Part shown: piece after piece, positions 1 to 8,573 of the stretch | Layout: every line of letters begins with the position of its first letter | Numbering within the stretch: the first letter of the stretch is position 1 | Source of the DNA: JAJXUB01 sp047974805 | Lineage (GTDB): Bacteria > Actinomycetota > Actinomycetes > Actinomycetales > Dermatophilaceae | Reading direction: 5' to 3' | NCBI GenBank assembly: GCA_047974805.1 | Contig: JBKECS010000049.1 | Coordinates: forward strand, 1 to 58,388 | DNA length: 58,388 bases | The notes under the pieces: generated by a model | Databases searched by the model: none | What the model saw: only the letters and a program-made list of their open reading frames with translations | Told to the model about the DNA's origin: nothing | Made by a program: the position numbers and the translations under genes

Positions 1-1521
1 ACGCCGTGGCCGACCTGGTCCTGACGCGGCTCGGCGCCCGCCGCTCGGCCTGGAACGCCGCCGACATCCGCGGCGAGGCCGAACACATCGTCGCCGGGCT
101 CGACGTCATCACCCCGGCCGCGGTCCGCCGCGAGCTGGTCGAGGACCTCACCGTGCGCGCCGTCGATCGGTGTGTCCCGCTGCTGGACCGGCCCGATGTC
201 CCCGGACACGTGAGGGCGTTGACCTCGCGGCGGGTCCTCGCCGTCGAAGCCGAGATCACGGCGCGCCTGGCCGCCCGCGCCGAACACCCCGCCACACCGG
301 AACCGGCCGGGGATCGGGTCGGCGGTCGGATCCTGGACCGAGCCCAGCAGGAGGCGGTGGCCGGCACCGCGCGGCTGCTGGTCGTCGAGGGCGCGGCCGG
401 GGCGGGAAAGACCACCACCCTCGCCGCCGCCCGCGACGTCCTGGACTGCGACAGGCACCGGCTCGTCGTTGTCACCCCGACGTTGAAGGCCGCCCAAGTC
501 GTCCAAGGCCGAGACCGGCGCCGATGCGTTCTCCGCCGCGTGGCTGGCCCACCGGCACTGCCACCGCTGGGACAGCGACGGACACCGCTGGCACGAACAG
601 ACCCCCCTCGACCCGCTGGCGCGGCTACTGCCCGGGGACCTTCTCGTCATCGACGAAGCGGGGATGCTCGACCAGGACACAGCCCACGCCCTGCTGCACA
701 TCGCCGACACCGCGGGCGCTCGTTTTGCCCTCGTCGGCGACCCCCACCAACTGCCCGCGGTCGGCCGCGGCGGCGTCCTCGACCACGCCACCCGCTGGGC
801 TACACCCGGCACGCACGTCCTCCTCGAGCAGCTCCACCGGTTCACCGACCCCGATTACGCCGCTCTCACCCTCCACATGCGCACCGGACACAACCCCGCC
901 GAGGTCTTCGACGCCCTTCACGATCACGGGCAGATCGCCATCCACCCCAGCGACCTCGAGCGCACCGCCGCCCTCGCGGCCGTCGACGGGCTCGTCATCG
1001 CCGACACTCGCGACCAGGTTGCCGCCCTCAACGCAGCCATCCGCGACCACCGCCGCGCCCACGGAGCGTCCCCGGCGTCACCGGCGGTCACCACCCGCTC
1101 CGGGGAGACCATCTCCGCCGGGGACCTGGTCGCCACCCGACGCAACAACGCCGAACTCGGCGTCGCCAACCGCGACCGCTGGACCATCACCACCGTCAAC
1201 ACGGACGGCTCCCTGATGGTTCACGGCCGGCGCGGCACCCGGCACCTGCCCGCCGACTACGTCCAAGCACATGTCGAGCTCGCCTACGCCACCACCGTGC
1301 ACGGCGCGCAAGGCGACACCGTCCCGGAGGTGCACTTCCTCCTCGACGACCTCGGACCCGCCCACGCCGCCCACCACGCGGCACAGGACATCGACCGGTA
1401 CGGACCCCAACCCCGGCCCGCACATCCCGACGCCTACGACGTCCCCGCCCGTTCACGTCCCCCCGAACACCACCCCTACCCGTCGACGTCCCCCGACCGG
1501 TCCAGCAGCATCGGACGGTAA
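1..1521 (+). pseudogene. TraA/MobF-type conjugative relaxase-helicase, 5' cut by window edge, frameshifted
   Basis: Remnant of the helicase part of a TraA/MobF conjugative relaxase. The reading frame is open from the window edge. A Walker A motif (EGAAGAGKTTT) is encoded near 388-420. The frame changes at about 507-508, where one extra G turns the expected Q-A-E-T-G-A-D-A into out-of-frame sequence. From there the next frame reads Walker B (LLVIDEAGM, about 640-666), VGDPHQLPAVGRGG and a helicase motif TTVHGAQGDTV, ending at TAA 1519-1521. In intact relatives the last motif is followed by a conserved helicase tail, which is not recognisable here, so the 3' end is probably also eroded. The N-terminal relaxase domain lies outside the window. 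Two small HTH genes and a broken integrase follow. The helicase call is firm. The single-base shift could be a sequencing error, but the adjacent integrase is also damaged. Confidence 0.75.
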
Positions 1522-1618
1522 CGATCCGGTCACGACTCCTGCCCCGGATGACCCGGTTGGGGCCCTCCAAAGGCTTTGGAAGTAGAGGCACCAACTCGTC
1601 GACGGCAGGAGCCGGCCC

Positions 1619-1828
1619 ATGCACCCCATCGAAGTCCCCACCCACCGGGACGACACCGCCCTGCTCACCTTCGAACAGTTCTGCACCCTCATCCACACCC
1701 CCCAACGCGCCGTCCGCGACTGGCGCCGCCGCGCCGCCGGCCCCCGCTGGTCCCGCCTCAACGGCACCGGCCGGCTCTACACCACCGTCGCCGAGACCCG
1801 CCGATTCCTCGGCATCCCCCGCCCATGA
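1619..1828 (+). CDS. small helix-turn-helix DNA-binding protein of the integrated element
   Basis: A 69-residue protein with the layout of excisionase/MerR-type winged-helix proteins: a TFEQFCTLIHTPQRAVRDWRRR helix-turn-helix in residues 17-37 (described in part), followed by a short wing with RLNGTGRLYTT and RRFLGIPRP at the end. The start is supported by AGGAG at 1607-1611, seven bases before ATG. Its stop overlaps the start of the next small gene (ATGA at 1825-1828), so the two are translationally coupled. Such paired small HTH genes commonly lie beside the integrase in actinomycete integrative elements and act as excisionase or copy control. Which role applies here cannot be told from the sequence. 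Confidence 0.6.
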   Translation: MHPIEVPTHRDDTALLTFEQFCTLIHTPQRAVRDWRRRAAGPRWSRLNGTGRLYTTVAETRRFLGIPRP

Positions 1829-2013
1829 CCACCGCCGCTCGCCGCTCCTACGAATCCCTCGCTGATGCCGCGCAGCGCACCGGCAGCAGCACCCGTACGC
1901 TCCGTCGGTACATCGCAGTCGGCAAGCTCATCGCCTACCGATGTGGCCGACTCATCCGGCTCGATCCGAACGACATGGACCGGATCATGGTCCGCGTCCC
2001 CAACGGGCGGTGA
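1825..2013 (+). CDS. excisionase-like HTH protein
   Basis: A 62-residue protein reading ARRSYESLADAAQRTGSS, then TRTLRRYIAVGKLIAYRCG and LIRLDPNDMDRIM. This is the classic excisionase/MerR N-terminal fold: a helix-turn-helix that recognises DNA followed by a basic wing carrying the R-x-G-x-x-x-R-x-D pattern. The ATG overlaps the stop of the preceding small HTH gene. It ends eight bases before the 3' end of the convergent integrase gene. It probably bent DNA at the attachment site to favour excision. Since the integrase is broken, it is probably without a function now. A longer frame continues upstream from 1576, but it covers the preceding gene and has no ribosome binding site. Confidence 0.65.
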   Translation: MTTAARRSYESLADAAQRTGSSTRTLRRYIAVGKLIAYRCGRLIRLDPNDMDRIMVRVPNGR

Positions 2014-2021
2014 CCGACGCG

Positions 2022-3151
2022 CTACTCGCCGTACGGGTTCGACATGCGCGAGAGCGCCTCGGCGATCTGCCGGTCATGTCCCTGCGCGGCGTGCTGGTAG
2101 CGCAGGGCGGCGTTGACGCTGCTGTGGCCGAGGCGCTGCTGGAGCTCGGCGAGGGTGGCGCCGGCCATTGCCGCCATCGTGGCCCCGGTGTGGCGAAGGT
2201 CGTGGATGCGAAGGTCCGGACGGCCGGCCGCGGCCCGAGCCTCCTTCCAGTACTTGTAGAAGCCCGATGGCTGGAGGCTCGAGACCCCGTCGGCCGCCGG
2301 GAACAACAGCGCGTCCGGCCCAGGTGCGACGAACTCCTCAAGGTGGTGCGCGATCGCCGGGATGACGTGGGGCGGGATGGCCACGGTCCGGATGCCGGCA
2401 GCGGACTTGGGCGTACCCACGACAGCGCGCCCATGAACCTGCGAGACGGCGCGCTCGACCCGGACGGTCCGGTTGACGGTGTCGACGTCGCGCCGGCGCA
2501 GCTCGAGCATCTCCCCCGACCGCAGCGCGCACCAGGCGCCGAGGAGAACCAGCGCCCGGTACCGGTCCGGCATCGCCTCGACGATGACCGCCAGCTCCTC
2601 GACCCTAGCCGGCCGGACGTCGCGGGCCCGGGGCGCGTTCGAGGCGCCACGGATGCGGCACGGGTTGGCGTTGATGAGGTCGTCGGCGACGGCGGTGTTC
2701 ATCACCGCCTTCAGCACCCCATAGGCACGGGCCCGGACCGTTGGGGTGCCCGGGTCCATCGAAGACCACCACGCACGGACGTCGGGCGACTTGATCTCGA
2801 CGAGCGGCCGATCGCCGAACGCCGGCAGGAGGTGCTTCTACAGGATGTGCTCGTACCCCTCCCGGGTCTTCGGCTTGATGTCGCGAGTCGCGACCCACGT
2901 CGTCGCGTAGTCGCCGATGGTCTCGAGCACCGGCGGCGGTTCGGGCGGCTCAGGCGGCTGCGGCCGCTCCCAGGTGCCGCCGCGATCTTCCGGTGCTCCA
3001 TGGCGAGCCAGCCCTCGGCGTCAGTCTTTGTGAAGAAGGTGACAGGGGCGTTTAGCCGGCGGAGGTCGGGCGCCATGTAGCTCGCCTGCCAGCGCCCCGA
3101 TGGCACCTTCCGGATCTGACCGAAGCCGCGCCGACCCCTGCGCCCGGTCAT
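2022..3151 (-). pseudogene. int: tyrosine recombinase (integrase), broken by a frameshift and an amber codon
   Basis: Phage/ICE-type tyrosine integrase that would be about 376 residues if intact. The catalytic domain (2022-2759) is well preserved: first Arg in CALRSGE, HDLRHTGAT box, LGHSSVNAALRY with the nucleophilic Tyr. The N-terminal arm-binding domain begins at ATG 3151 (MTGRRGRRGFGQIRKVPSG...) and runs to about 2983, where a one-base loss near 2979-2984 shifts the frame. The middle SAM-like domain (DYATTWVATRDIKPKTREGYEHIL) then continues in the catalytic frame but meets TAG at 2840-2838, just before KHLLPAFGDRPLVEIKS. Two independent lesions make sequencing error unlikely. The gene lies beside a tRNA-Thr, the usual target of this class, and is convergent with the excisionase-like gene. 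Confidence 0.85.
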
Positions 3152-3306
3152 GCCAGATCCTTACTGCACGACAGATTCCGTGCCGTCTGCGTGCCGTACA
3201 GGCGACCAATCCTGTCCATCTCTGCCCCCATGTGTCCACGTCAGCAAACGCGCCGACAGGGACATCATCGCAGGTGAGAGGGATTAGTGACAAAGTCAGG
3301 AGCGAG
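3152..3306. other. element boundary / attachment region next to tRNA-Thr
   Basis: Gap between the integrase N-terminus and the 3' end of tRNA-Thr. The tRNA is on the minus strand, so its 3' end (3307) faces the element. Such elements normally recombine into the 3' half of a tRNA, so the attachment core is expected inside 3307-3350. A short direct repeat GTGCCGT (3179-3185 and 3191-3197, within GTGCCGTCTGCGTGCCGTAC) could be an integrase arm site. The second attachment site would lie left of the window, so the core cannot be defined here. Confidence 0.4.
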
Positions 3307-3379
3307 AGCTGGCGAGGGGACTCGAACCCCTAACCACCTGTTTACAAGACAGGTGCGCTACCGATTGCGCCACGCCAGC
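3307..3379 (-). tRNA. tRNA-Thr (anticodon TGT)
   Basis: Read on the minus strand it folds as a complete 73-nt cloverleaf. The acceptor stem is GCTGGCG/CGCCAGC, the D arm GCGC/GCGC, and the anticodon arm CCTGT-CTTGTAA-ACAGG with anticodon TGT. The T arm is AGGGG-TTCGAGT-CCCCT and the discriminator is T. No CCA is encoded. It marks the right boundary of the decayed integrative element. Confidence 0.97.
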
Positions 3380-3390
3380 GAACGAGCGCC

Positions 3391-3420
3391 ACTGTACAAA
3401 GCCTTCTCTGTCTGTCACAA
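3391..3420 (-). promoter_or_regulatory. promoter of tRNA-Thr
   Basis: On the minus strand TTGTGA (3420-3415) and TACAGT (3396-3391) are separated by 18 bases and lie 11 bases before the tRNA 5' end. This is a good match to a housekeeping sigma-70/HrdB-type promoter. Confidence 0.6.
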
Positions 3421-3444
3421 ATGAGGCGGTCGGGCCAGGGGAAC

Positions 3445-5079
3445 TCAACCAGTGAACCCGGTGGGTTCGACGCCGAGGAGGGAAGGCGGCCGAGTCAGCG
3501 GCCACCAGATCGAACCGCCAGTGCGGATGACCAACACCGCGAGCAGGGCCACGATGATAAGCAACAGCAGCGCGGTGAGCACCTGTGCCGCAGCGTCGGA
3601 ACCGGTCACGCCGCGGACCAGGCTCCGCGACCCGCGCCGCAGCCCCGCACCTCCAGGACCCCACCAGGCAACCCACAGGGCAAGCACCGTGGCGATACCC
3701 ATAGGAATGGGATCTAGGGGGCTATGCGGCAGCGGGGTCCACAGCTGCAGGGTGAGGGCGACAGCGAAGGTCGTCGCACCGAACACCACCGCCGGTAACG
3801 CCAGTCCGAGGGCCGTCGCAACCACAGCGACCATGACATGCCACGGCCCAGCGATCACGCTGACCGGAATGTCCCGACGACGGGGTCCGTTCTGGTACCG
3901 CCGAAGCACCAGCGACGTCACCGACTTGTCCGAGATTCGCGCCAAGATCATCAAGGCTACGATCAACGCCGCAGTGACGATCGGCGCGAGGGCAGCTCCC
4001 ACTGACAGGGCTAGAGCCAGCACGGCCAGCACGCCGCTGTGCTTGGCCCGCCCGATGCGCGGATCCGCGTGGTCGCCAGGAACCGGTATGCCGACCGCCT
4101 GACCAGGCACCTGACCGGCCGACGTCACTGTGCCCGCGCCCTGCGACGGGCCGCTGCGCTGGTCCTGCGGAAGCGCCCGCGTCGCTCCTTGCGGCAAGAC
4201 GCTCGTGGGGACGGTCGACGACGACGGGGCAAACGCCACGACATCGGTGACGGCGCCCCCGTCGGCATACGCCTCGATGCCCACGAGGACCTCGTGTGCC
4301 GAGGGCCGCGCCTGCGGATCAGGATCCAACGCGGCGGCGATCAACGGGGCCAGGCGAGCATCCATCCCGGACAGGTCCACGGCGCCACGAGAAACACGCG
4401 AGAGCACGACATCCATCGGCCCGGTCCCAAACGGGGGTCGACCGAGTGCGGCATAACCGACCGTGGCCGCCCAGCCCCACCAATCCGTGGCGGGCGACAC
4501 GTGTGCCCCGTCGATGATCTCGGGTGAGAGATAGCCCGGGGTGCCCATGACCAGCCCGGTCGAGGTCAACCTGGTGTCATCGGCGATATGCGCGATGCCA
4601 AAGTCGATGAGCACCGGCTCGCCGTCGACCAGCAGAACATTGCCCGGCTTGACGTCCCGGTGCACCACGCCCGCGTCGTGAATCGCCTCGAGCGCTTCGG
4701 CCAGGCCCGCAGCGAGCAGGGCCACCTCGTTGGCGTCCAATGCGCCCGTGTCGCGAACCACGTCGTCCAGTGACGGCCCCGGCACATACCGGGTCACCAG
4801 GTACGGCTGATCGCCGTCGATGTCGGCATCGATGACACCAGCGACACTGGGGTGGGTGATCCTCGCCAGCGTCGCTACCTCGCGGCGCAGCCGTTCCCGG
4901 GCAGCGGGGTCGTGAGCGATATCGCGCCTTAGCACCTTCATCGCCACGGCGCGACCCTGTCGGTCCAGGGCCAAATAGACCACGCCCATGCCGCCCTCGC
5001 CGAGGTTCTGCGCGAGGCGGTATGGGCCGATGACGGTGTCGGGGGGCCGTCGCCTCGCCTCGTCACGCACCTGGGTCAT
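3445..5079 (-). CDS. membrane-anchored Ser/Thr protein kinase (PknB-like kinase domain)
   Basis: 544 residues. The kinase domain fills about residues 18-285: glycine loop GEGGMGVVY, ATP-anchoring Lys48 (AMKVL), catalytic loop HRDVKPGN (140-147), DFG (159-161), and an activation segment STGLVMGTPGYLSPE. After a Ser/Pro/Gln-rich linker, residues about 350-520 hold several hydrophobic segments (AVLALALSVGAALAPIVTAA, VMVAVVATALGLALPAVVFG, ALLLLIIVALLAVLVI), so the kinase is tethered by a polytopic membrane region rather than by one helix with PASTA repeats. Its extracellular sensing part is minimal. ATG 5079 is chosen over an upstream in-frame start at 5133 because the kinase domain begins soon after it and TACCGT stands six bases before it, as in a leaderless transcript. 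The substrate is unknown. Confidence 0.92.
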   Translation of the reverse strand: MTQVRDEARRRPPDTVIGPYRLAQNLGEGGMGVVYLALDRQGRAVAMKVLRRDIAHDPAARERLRREVATLARITHPSVAGVIDADIDGDQPYLVTRYVPGPSLDDVVRDTGALDANEVALLAAGLAEALEAIHDAGVVHRDVKPGNVLLVDGEPVLIDFGIAHIADDTRLTSTGLVMGTPGYLSPEIIDGAHVSPATDWWGWAATVGYAALGRPPFGTGPMDVVLSRVSRGAVDLSGMDARLAPLIAAALDPDPQARPSAHEVLVGIEAYADGGAVTDVVAFAPSSSTVPTSVLPQGATRALPQDQRSGPSQGAGTVTSAGQVPGQAVGIPVPGDHADPRIGRAKHSGVLAVLALALSVGAALAPIVTAALIVALMILARISDKSVTSLVLRRYQNGPRRRDIPVSVIAGPWHVMVAVVATALGLALPAVVFGATTFAVALTLQLWTPLPHSPLDPIPMGIATVLALWVAWWGPGGAGLRRGSRSLVRGVTGSDAAAQVLTALLLLIIVALLAVLVIRTGGSIWWPLTRPPSLLGVEPTGFTG

Positions 5080-5085
5080 GGCACA

Positions 5086-5091
5086 ACGGTA
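5086..5091 (-). promoter_or_regulatory. -10 element of the Ser/Thr kinase gene (leaderless type)
   Basis: TACCGT on the minus strand, six bases before ATG 5079. With this spacing transcription would begin at or next to the A of the ATG. Confidence 0.45.
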
Positions 5092-5154
5092 CGTCGAGTG
5101 CCCGCTCAAGTGGTGGACGTATGCCTCGGCCAAGCCCCGGACGGCGCGAAAGCC

Positions 5155-5583
5155 CTACTGCTGGATGTACTCCACGAGTTGGTCGCGCTCGGCCTGCAGC
5201 GTGGCGATCCGGTTTTTCACCACGTCGCCGATGCTGACAATGGCGAAGAGCTTCCCCTCCTGGACGACCGGGACGTGCCGGATCCGGTGATCGGTCATCG
5301 TCTGTTCCAACTCGCCCAGCTCGGCCTCCGGAGCACAGGTACGCACATCGGTGGTCATGATCGTCGACACCGGCTTCTCCAGAACCGAGGCGCCGGTGGA
5401 CTGAAGATGACGCACGACATCTCGCTCGCTGACGATCCCGTCAACAGACCGATCACCGCCACTGACCACAACCGCCCCGATCTTGTACTGGGCCAGCAGA
5501 TCCAGGAGCTCCTTCACGCTCGCGTCACCAGCAATGGTGACGACGTCTTCGCCTTTGGCCTTCACCACGTCCAGGATGCGCAT
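5155..5583 (-). CDS. tandem CBS domain protein
   Basis: 142 residues made of two CBS domains (about 5-62 and 72-130). Typical features are TSVKELLDLLAQYKIGAVVV-like helix-strand patterns (seen here as SVKELLDLLAQYKIGAVVV), GIVSERDVVRHL and AIVSIGDVVKNRI. A short C-terminal helix ends in VEYIQQ. Stand-alone CBS pairs of this size bind adenine nucleotides and regulate partners. No partner is encoded in an operon here: the kinase gene ends well downstream and threonine deaminase lies 51 bases upstream on the same strand. TACCGT five bases before ATG 5583 suggests its own leaderless promoter. Confidence 0.85.
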   Translation of the reverse strand: MRILDVVKAKGEDVVTIAGDASVKELLDLLAQYKIGAVVVSGGDRSVDGIVSERDVVRHLQSTGASVLEKPVSTIMTTDVRTCAPEAELGELEQTMTDHRIRHVPVVQEGKLFAIVSIGDVVKNRIATLQAERDQLVEYIQQ

Positions 5584-5634
5584 AGTTCACGGTAGCCCCA
5601 GGATCGGCGGGCCGCTAGGGGACGGCCACCGCGT

Positions 5635-7155
5635 TCAGTCGCGAAGAAACAAGGCGTAGGCCGGGTTGTCCGTTTCCTCGATGGCGGCGTACCCGAGACG
5701 ATCAAGGAACCGTGCGAAGACGTCCCGGTCGCAGGGGGGCACCTGCATTCCGACCAGGACACGTCCCACATCGGACCCATGGTTGCGGTAGTGGAACAGC
5801 GAAATGTTCCACTCCGGAGACATCGTCGCGAGGAACCTGACCAGAGCGCCTGGCCGTTCAGGAAATTCGAAACGGTAGAGCCGCTCGTCGTGCGCCAGCC
5901 TCGACCGCCCACCGACCAGGTGCCGCACGTGGGACTTGGCCAGCTCGTCGTCAGTGAGATCCACTGCGGCCAGTCCGGCCTCCGCGAATGCCGCAGCAAG
6001 CGCCTCCGCCTCCGCGCGCCCGGAGATCTGCACACCAACGAACACGTGCGCGGCGCTGGCCGAGGCGATCCGGTAGCTGAACTCGGTGACTGCCCGGCCG
6101 GGCCCGATGACGTCGATGAAGGCCCGGAAGGAACCGCGCTCCTCAGGGATCGTCACCGCAAAAATGGCCTCCCGACGCTCGCCGACCTCCGCACGTTCGC
6201 TGACAAACCGCAACCGGTCGAAGTCCATGTTGGCCCCGGTGGCGACCGCAACGTAGGTCTCGCCGAGTTCGGTGCGGCCCGCCGCATACTCCTTCAACCC
6301 CGCGAGCGCGAGCGCACCGGCCGGTTCGAGGATGGCGCGGGTGTCGGTGAACACGTCCTTGATGGCGGCGCAGACCGCGTCGGTGTCCACGGTGATCATC
6401 TCGTCGACATAAGCCTGCGCCAGACGGAAGGTCTCCTCCCCCACCACCCGTACGGCCGTGCCGTCGGAGAATAAGCCCACCCGATCGAGCTCGACCCGGT
6501 GCCCGGCCGCCAAGCTGCGGGTCATGGCATCGGAGTCGTCGGTCTGTACCCCAATGACCTTGATGTCGGGGCGCAAGGCCTTGGCGTAGGCGGCAATCCC
6601 GCCGATGACCCCGCCGCCTCCGACCGCCACGAAGATCGCGTCCAAGCCGCTGGGTCGCTGTCGCAAGATCTCCATGCCGATGGTCCCTTGACCGGCGATG
6701 ACGTCGGGGTCGTCGAACGGATGCACGAACGTCAGACCCCGCGCGCTGCCCAGCCCGACGGCGTGCTCGTAGGCGTCGGTGAAGCTCTCCCCGTGCAACA
6801 CCACCTCGGCGCCAGCAGCGCGCACCGCCGCGACTTTGACCTGGGGCGTGGTGCGAGGCATGACGATGACCGCGGTGGCGTGCAGCAGCCGCGCAGCCAA
6901 GGCAACACCCTGGGCATGGTTGCCGGCGGACGCGGCGATCACCCCGGCCGACAGTTGGTCGGCCGACAGCAGAGCCATCTTGTTGTACGCTCCGCGCACC
7001 TTGAAGGAGAAGACGGGCTGCAGGTCCTCACGTTTAAGCAGCACCGTATGCCCCAGACGAGCTGACAAGCCGGGTGCCGGGTCTAGCGGGGTCTCGTGCA
7101 CGACGTCGTAGACCCGGGCGGTGAGGATCCGCTTGAGGTATGCCGTGGCGTCCAT
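5635..7155 (-). CDS. ilvA: threonine deaminase (biosynthetic, long form)
   Basis: Catalyses L-threonine to 2-oxobutanoate plus ammonia, the first step towards isoleucine. 506 residues. The PLP domain fills residues 1-320, with the PLP lysine at Lys52 in FSFKVRGAYN, SAGNHAQG, and the phosphate-binding loop GGGGVIGG. The C-terminal 180 residues form two ACT-like regulatory domains (EERGSFRAFIDVIGP..., FEFPERPGALVRFLATM...), the arrangement of isoleucine-inhibited IlvA. ATG 7155 is taken although the frame is open to 7335, because the homologous N-terminus (MDATAYLKRIL) starts there. TAGCCT lies eight bases upstream, so the message may be leaderless. It is divergent from the ABC ATPase gene. Confidence 0.95.
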   Translation of the reverse strand: MDATAYLKRILTARVYDVVHETPLDPAPGLSARLGHTVLLKREDLQPVFSFKVRGAYNKMALLSADQLSAGVIAASAGNHAQGVALAARLLHATAVIVMPRTTPQVKVAAVRAAGAEVVLHGESFTDAYEHAVGLGSARGLTFVHPFDDPDVIAGQGTIGMEILRQRPSGLDAIFVAVGGGGVIGGIAAYAKALRPDIKVIGVQTDDSDAMTRSLAAGHRVELDRVGLFSDGTAVRVVGEETFRLAQAYVDEMITVDTDAVCAAIKDVFTDTRAILEPAGALALAGLKEYAAGRTELGETYVAVATGANMDFDRLRFVSERAEVGERREAIFAVTIPEERGSFRAFIDVIGPGRAVTEFSYRIASASAAHVFVGVQISGRAEAEALAAAFAEAGLAAVDLTDDELAKSHVRHLVGGRSRLAHDERLYRFEFPERPGALVRFLATMSPEWNISLFHYRNHGSDVGRVLVGMQVPPCDRDVFARFLDRLGYAAIEETDNPAYALFLRD

Positions 7156-7306
7156 CGCCAGGCAGGCTATCGCCCCGCCATGGGGGGCTGGCGCCGGTCC
7201 ATCCCTTTTGGCACACTGGGACGGCTGCCAAGACCCCACTTGACGGCATACGCCCTTTACAACGGATCGTCCGGCACGTTCCTGCCGGTGAAGGAGAGAT
7301 ATCACC
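7156..7306. promoter_or_regulatory. divergent promoter region ilvA / ABC ATPase
   Basis: The 151-bp gap serves both directions. Towards ilvA there is TAGCCT at 7169-7164 (minus strand). Towards the ATPase gene, GGAGAG at 7293-7298 is a clear ribosome binding site, and TTGACG near 7240 is a possible -35. GTGCCAAAAGGGAT (minus strand, about 7202-7215) resembles the GTGCCAAAGGGCAT repeat found at 43.9-44.2 kb, but it is a partial match only. Confidence 0.4.
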
Positions 7307-8413
<1,107 letters not shown>

Positions 8414-8427
8414 GGCATCTCACCGGC

Positions 8428-8469
8428 TCGGGGCCGGCACCTGCCGTGACGGGCCGGTGTCGGCCCCGA
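8428..8469 (+). terminator. stem-loop after the ABC ATPase gene
   Basis: 14-bp stem, CTCGGGGCCGGCACC-like left arm (8428-8441) against GGTGTCGGCCCCGA-like right arm (8456-8469), one G-T pair, 14-nt loop, 15 bases after the stop codon. There is no T run, so termination is plausible but not certain. Confidence 0.5.
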
Positions 8470-8547
8470 CCGCGTGCCGGCCGTTGGTTCGCAGGTTCAG
8501 CTGCGGTCCTTCTTGGTAGGTCGGCCCCGACCGCGTGACGGCCGTTG
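8460..8547 (+). repeat. 27-bp direct repeat, two copies 61 bp apart
   Basis: TCGGCCCCGACCGCGTG-x-CGGCCGTTG occurs at 8460-8486 and 8521-8547 with a single difference (C or A at the x). The first copy overlaps the right arm of the preceding stem-loop and the second lies just before the DUF4032 gene. It may be a local duplication or a pair of regulator sites for that gene. Confidence 0.75.
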
Positions 8548-8573
8548 ACCGAAGCGATGAAGGCGAGCAATCG

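Noticed and set aside
170..1216. Open frame of about 350 codons over the relaxase remnant
   Set aside because: Pro/Arg/Ser-rich shadow frame. The helicase motifs lie in the two other plus-strand frames, joined by the shift at 507.
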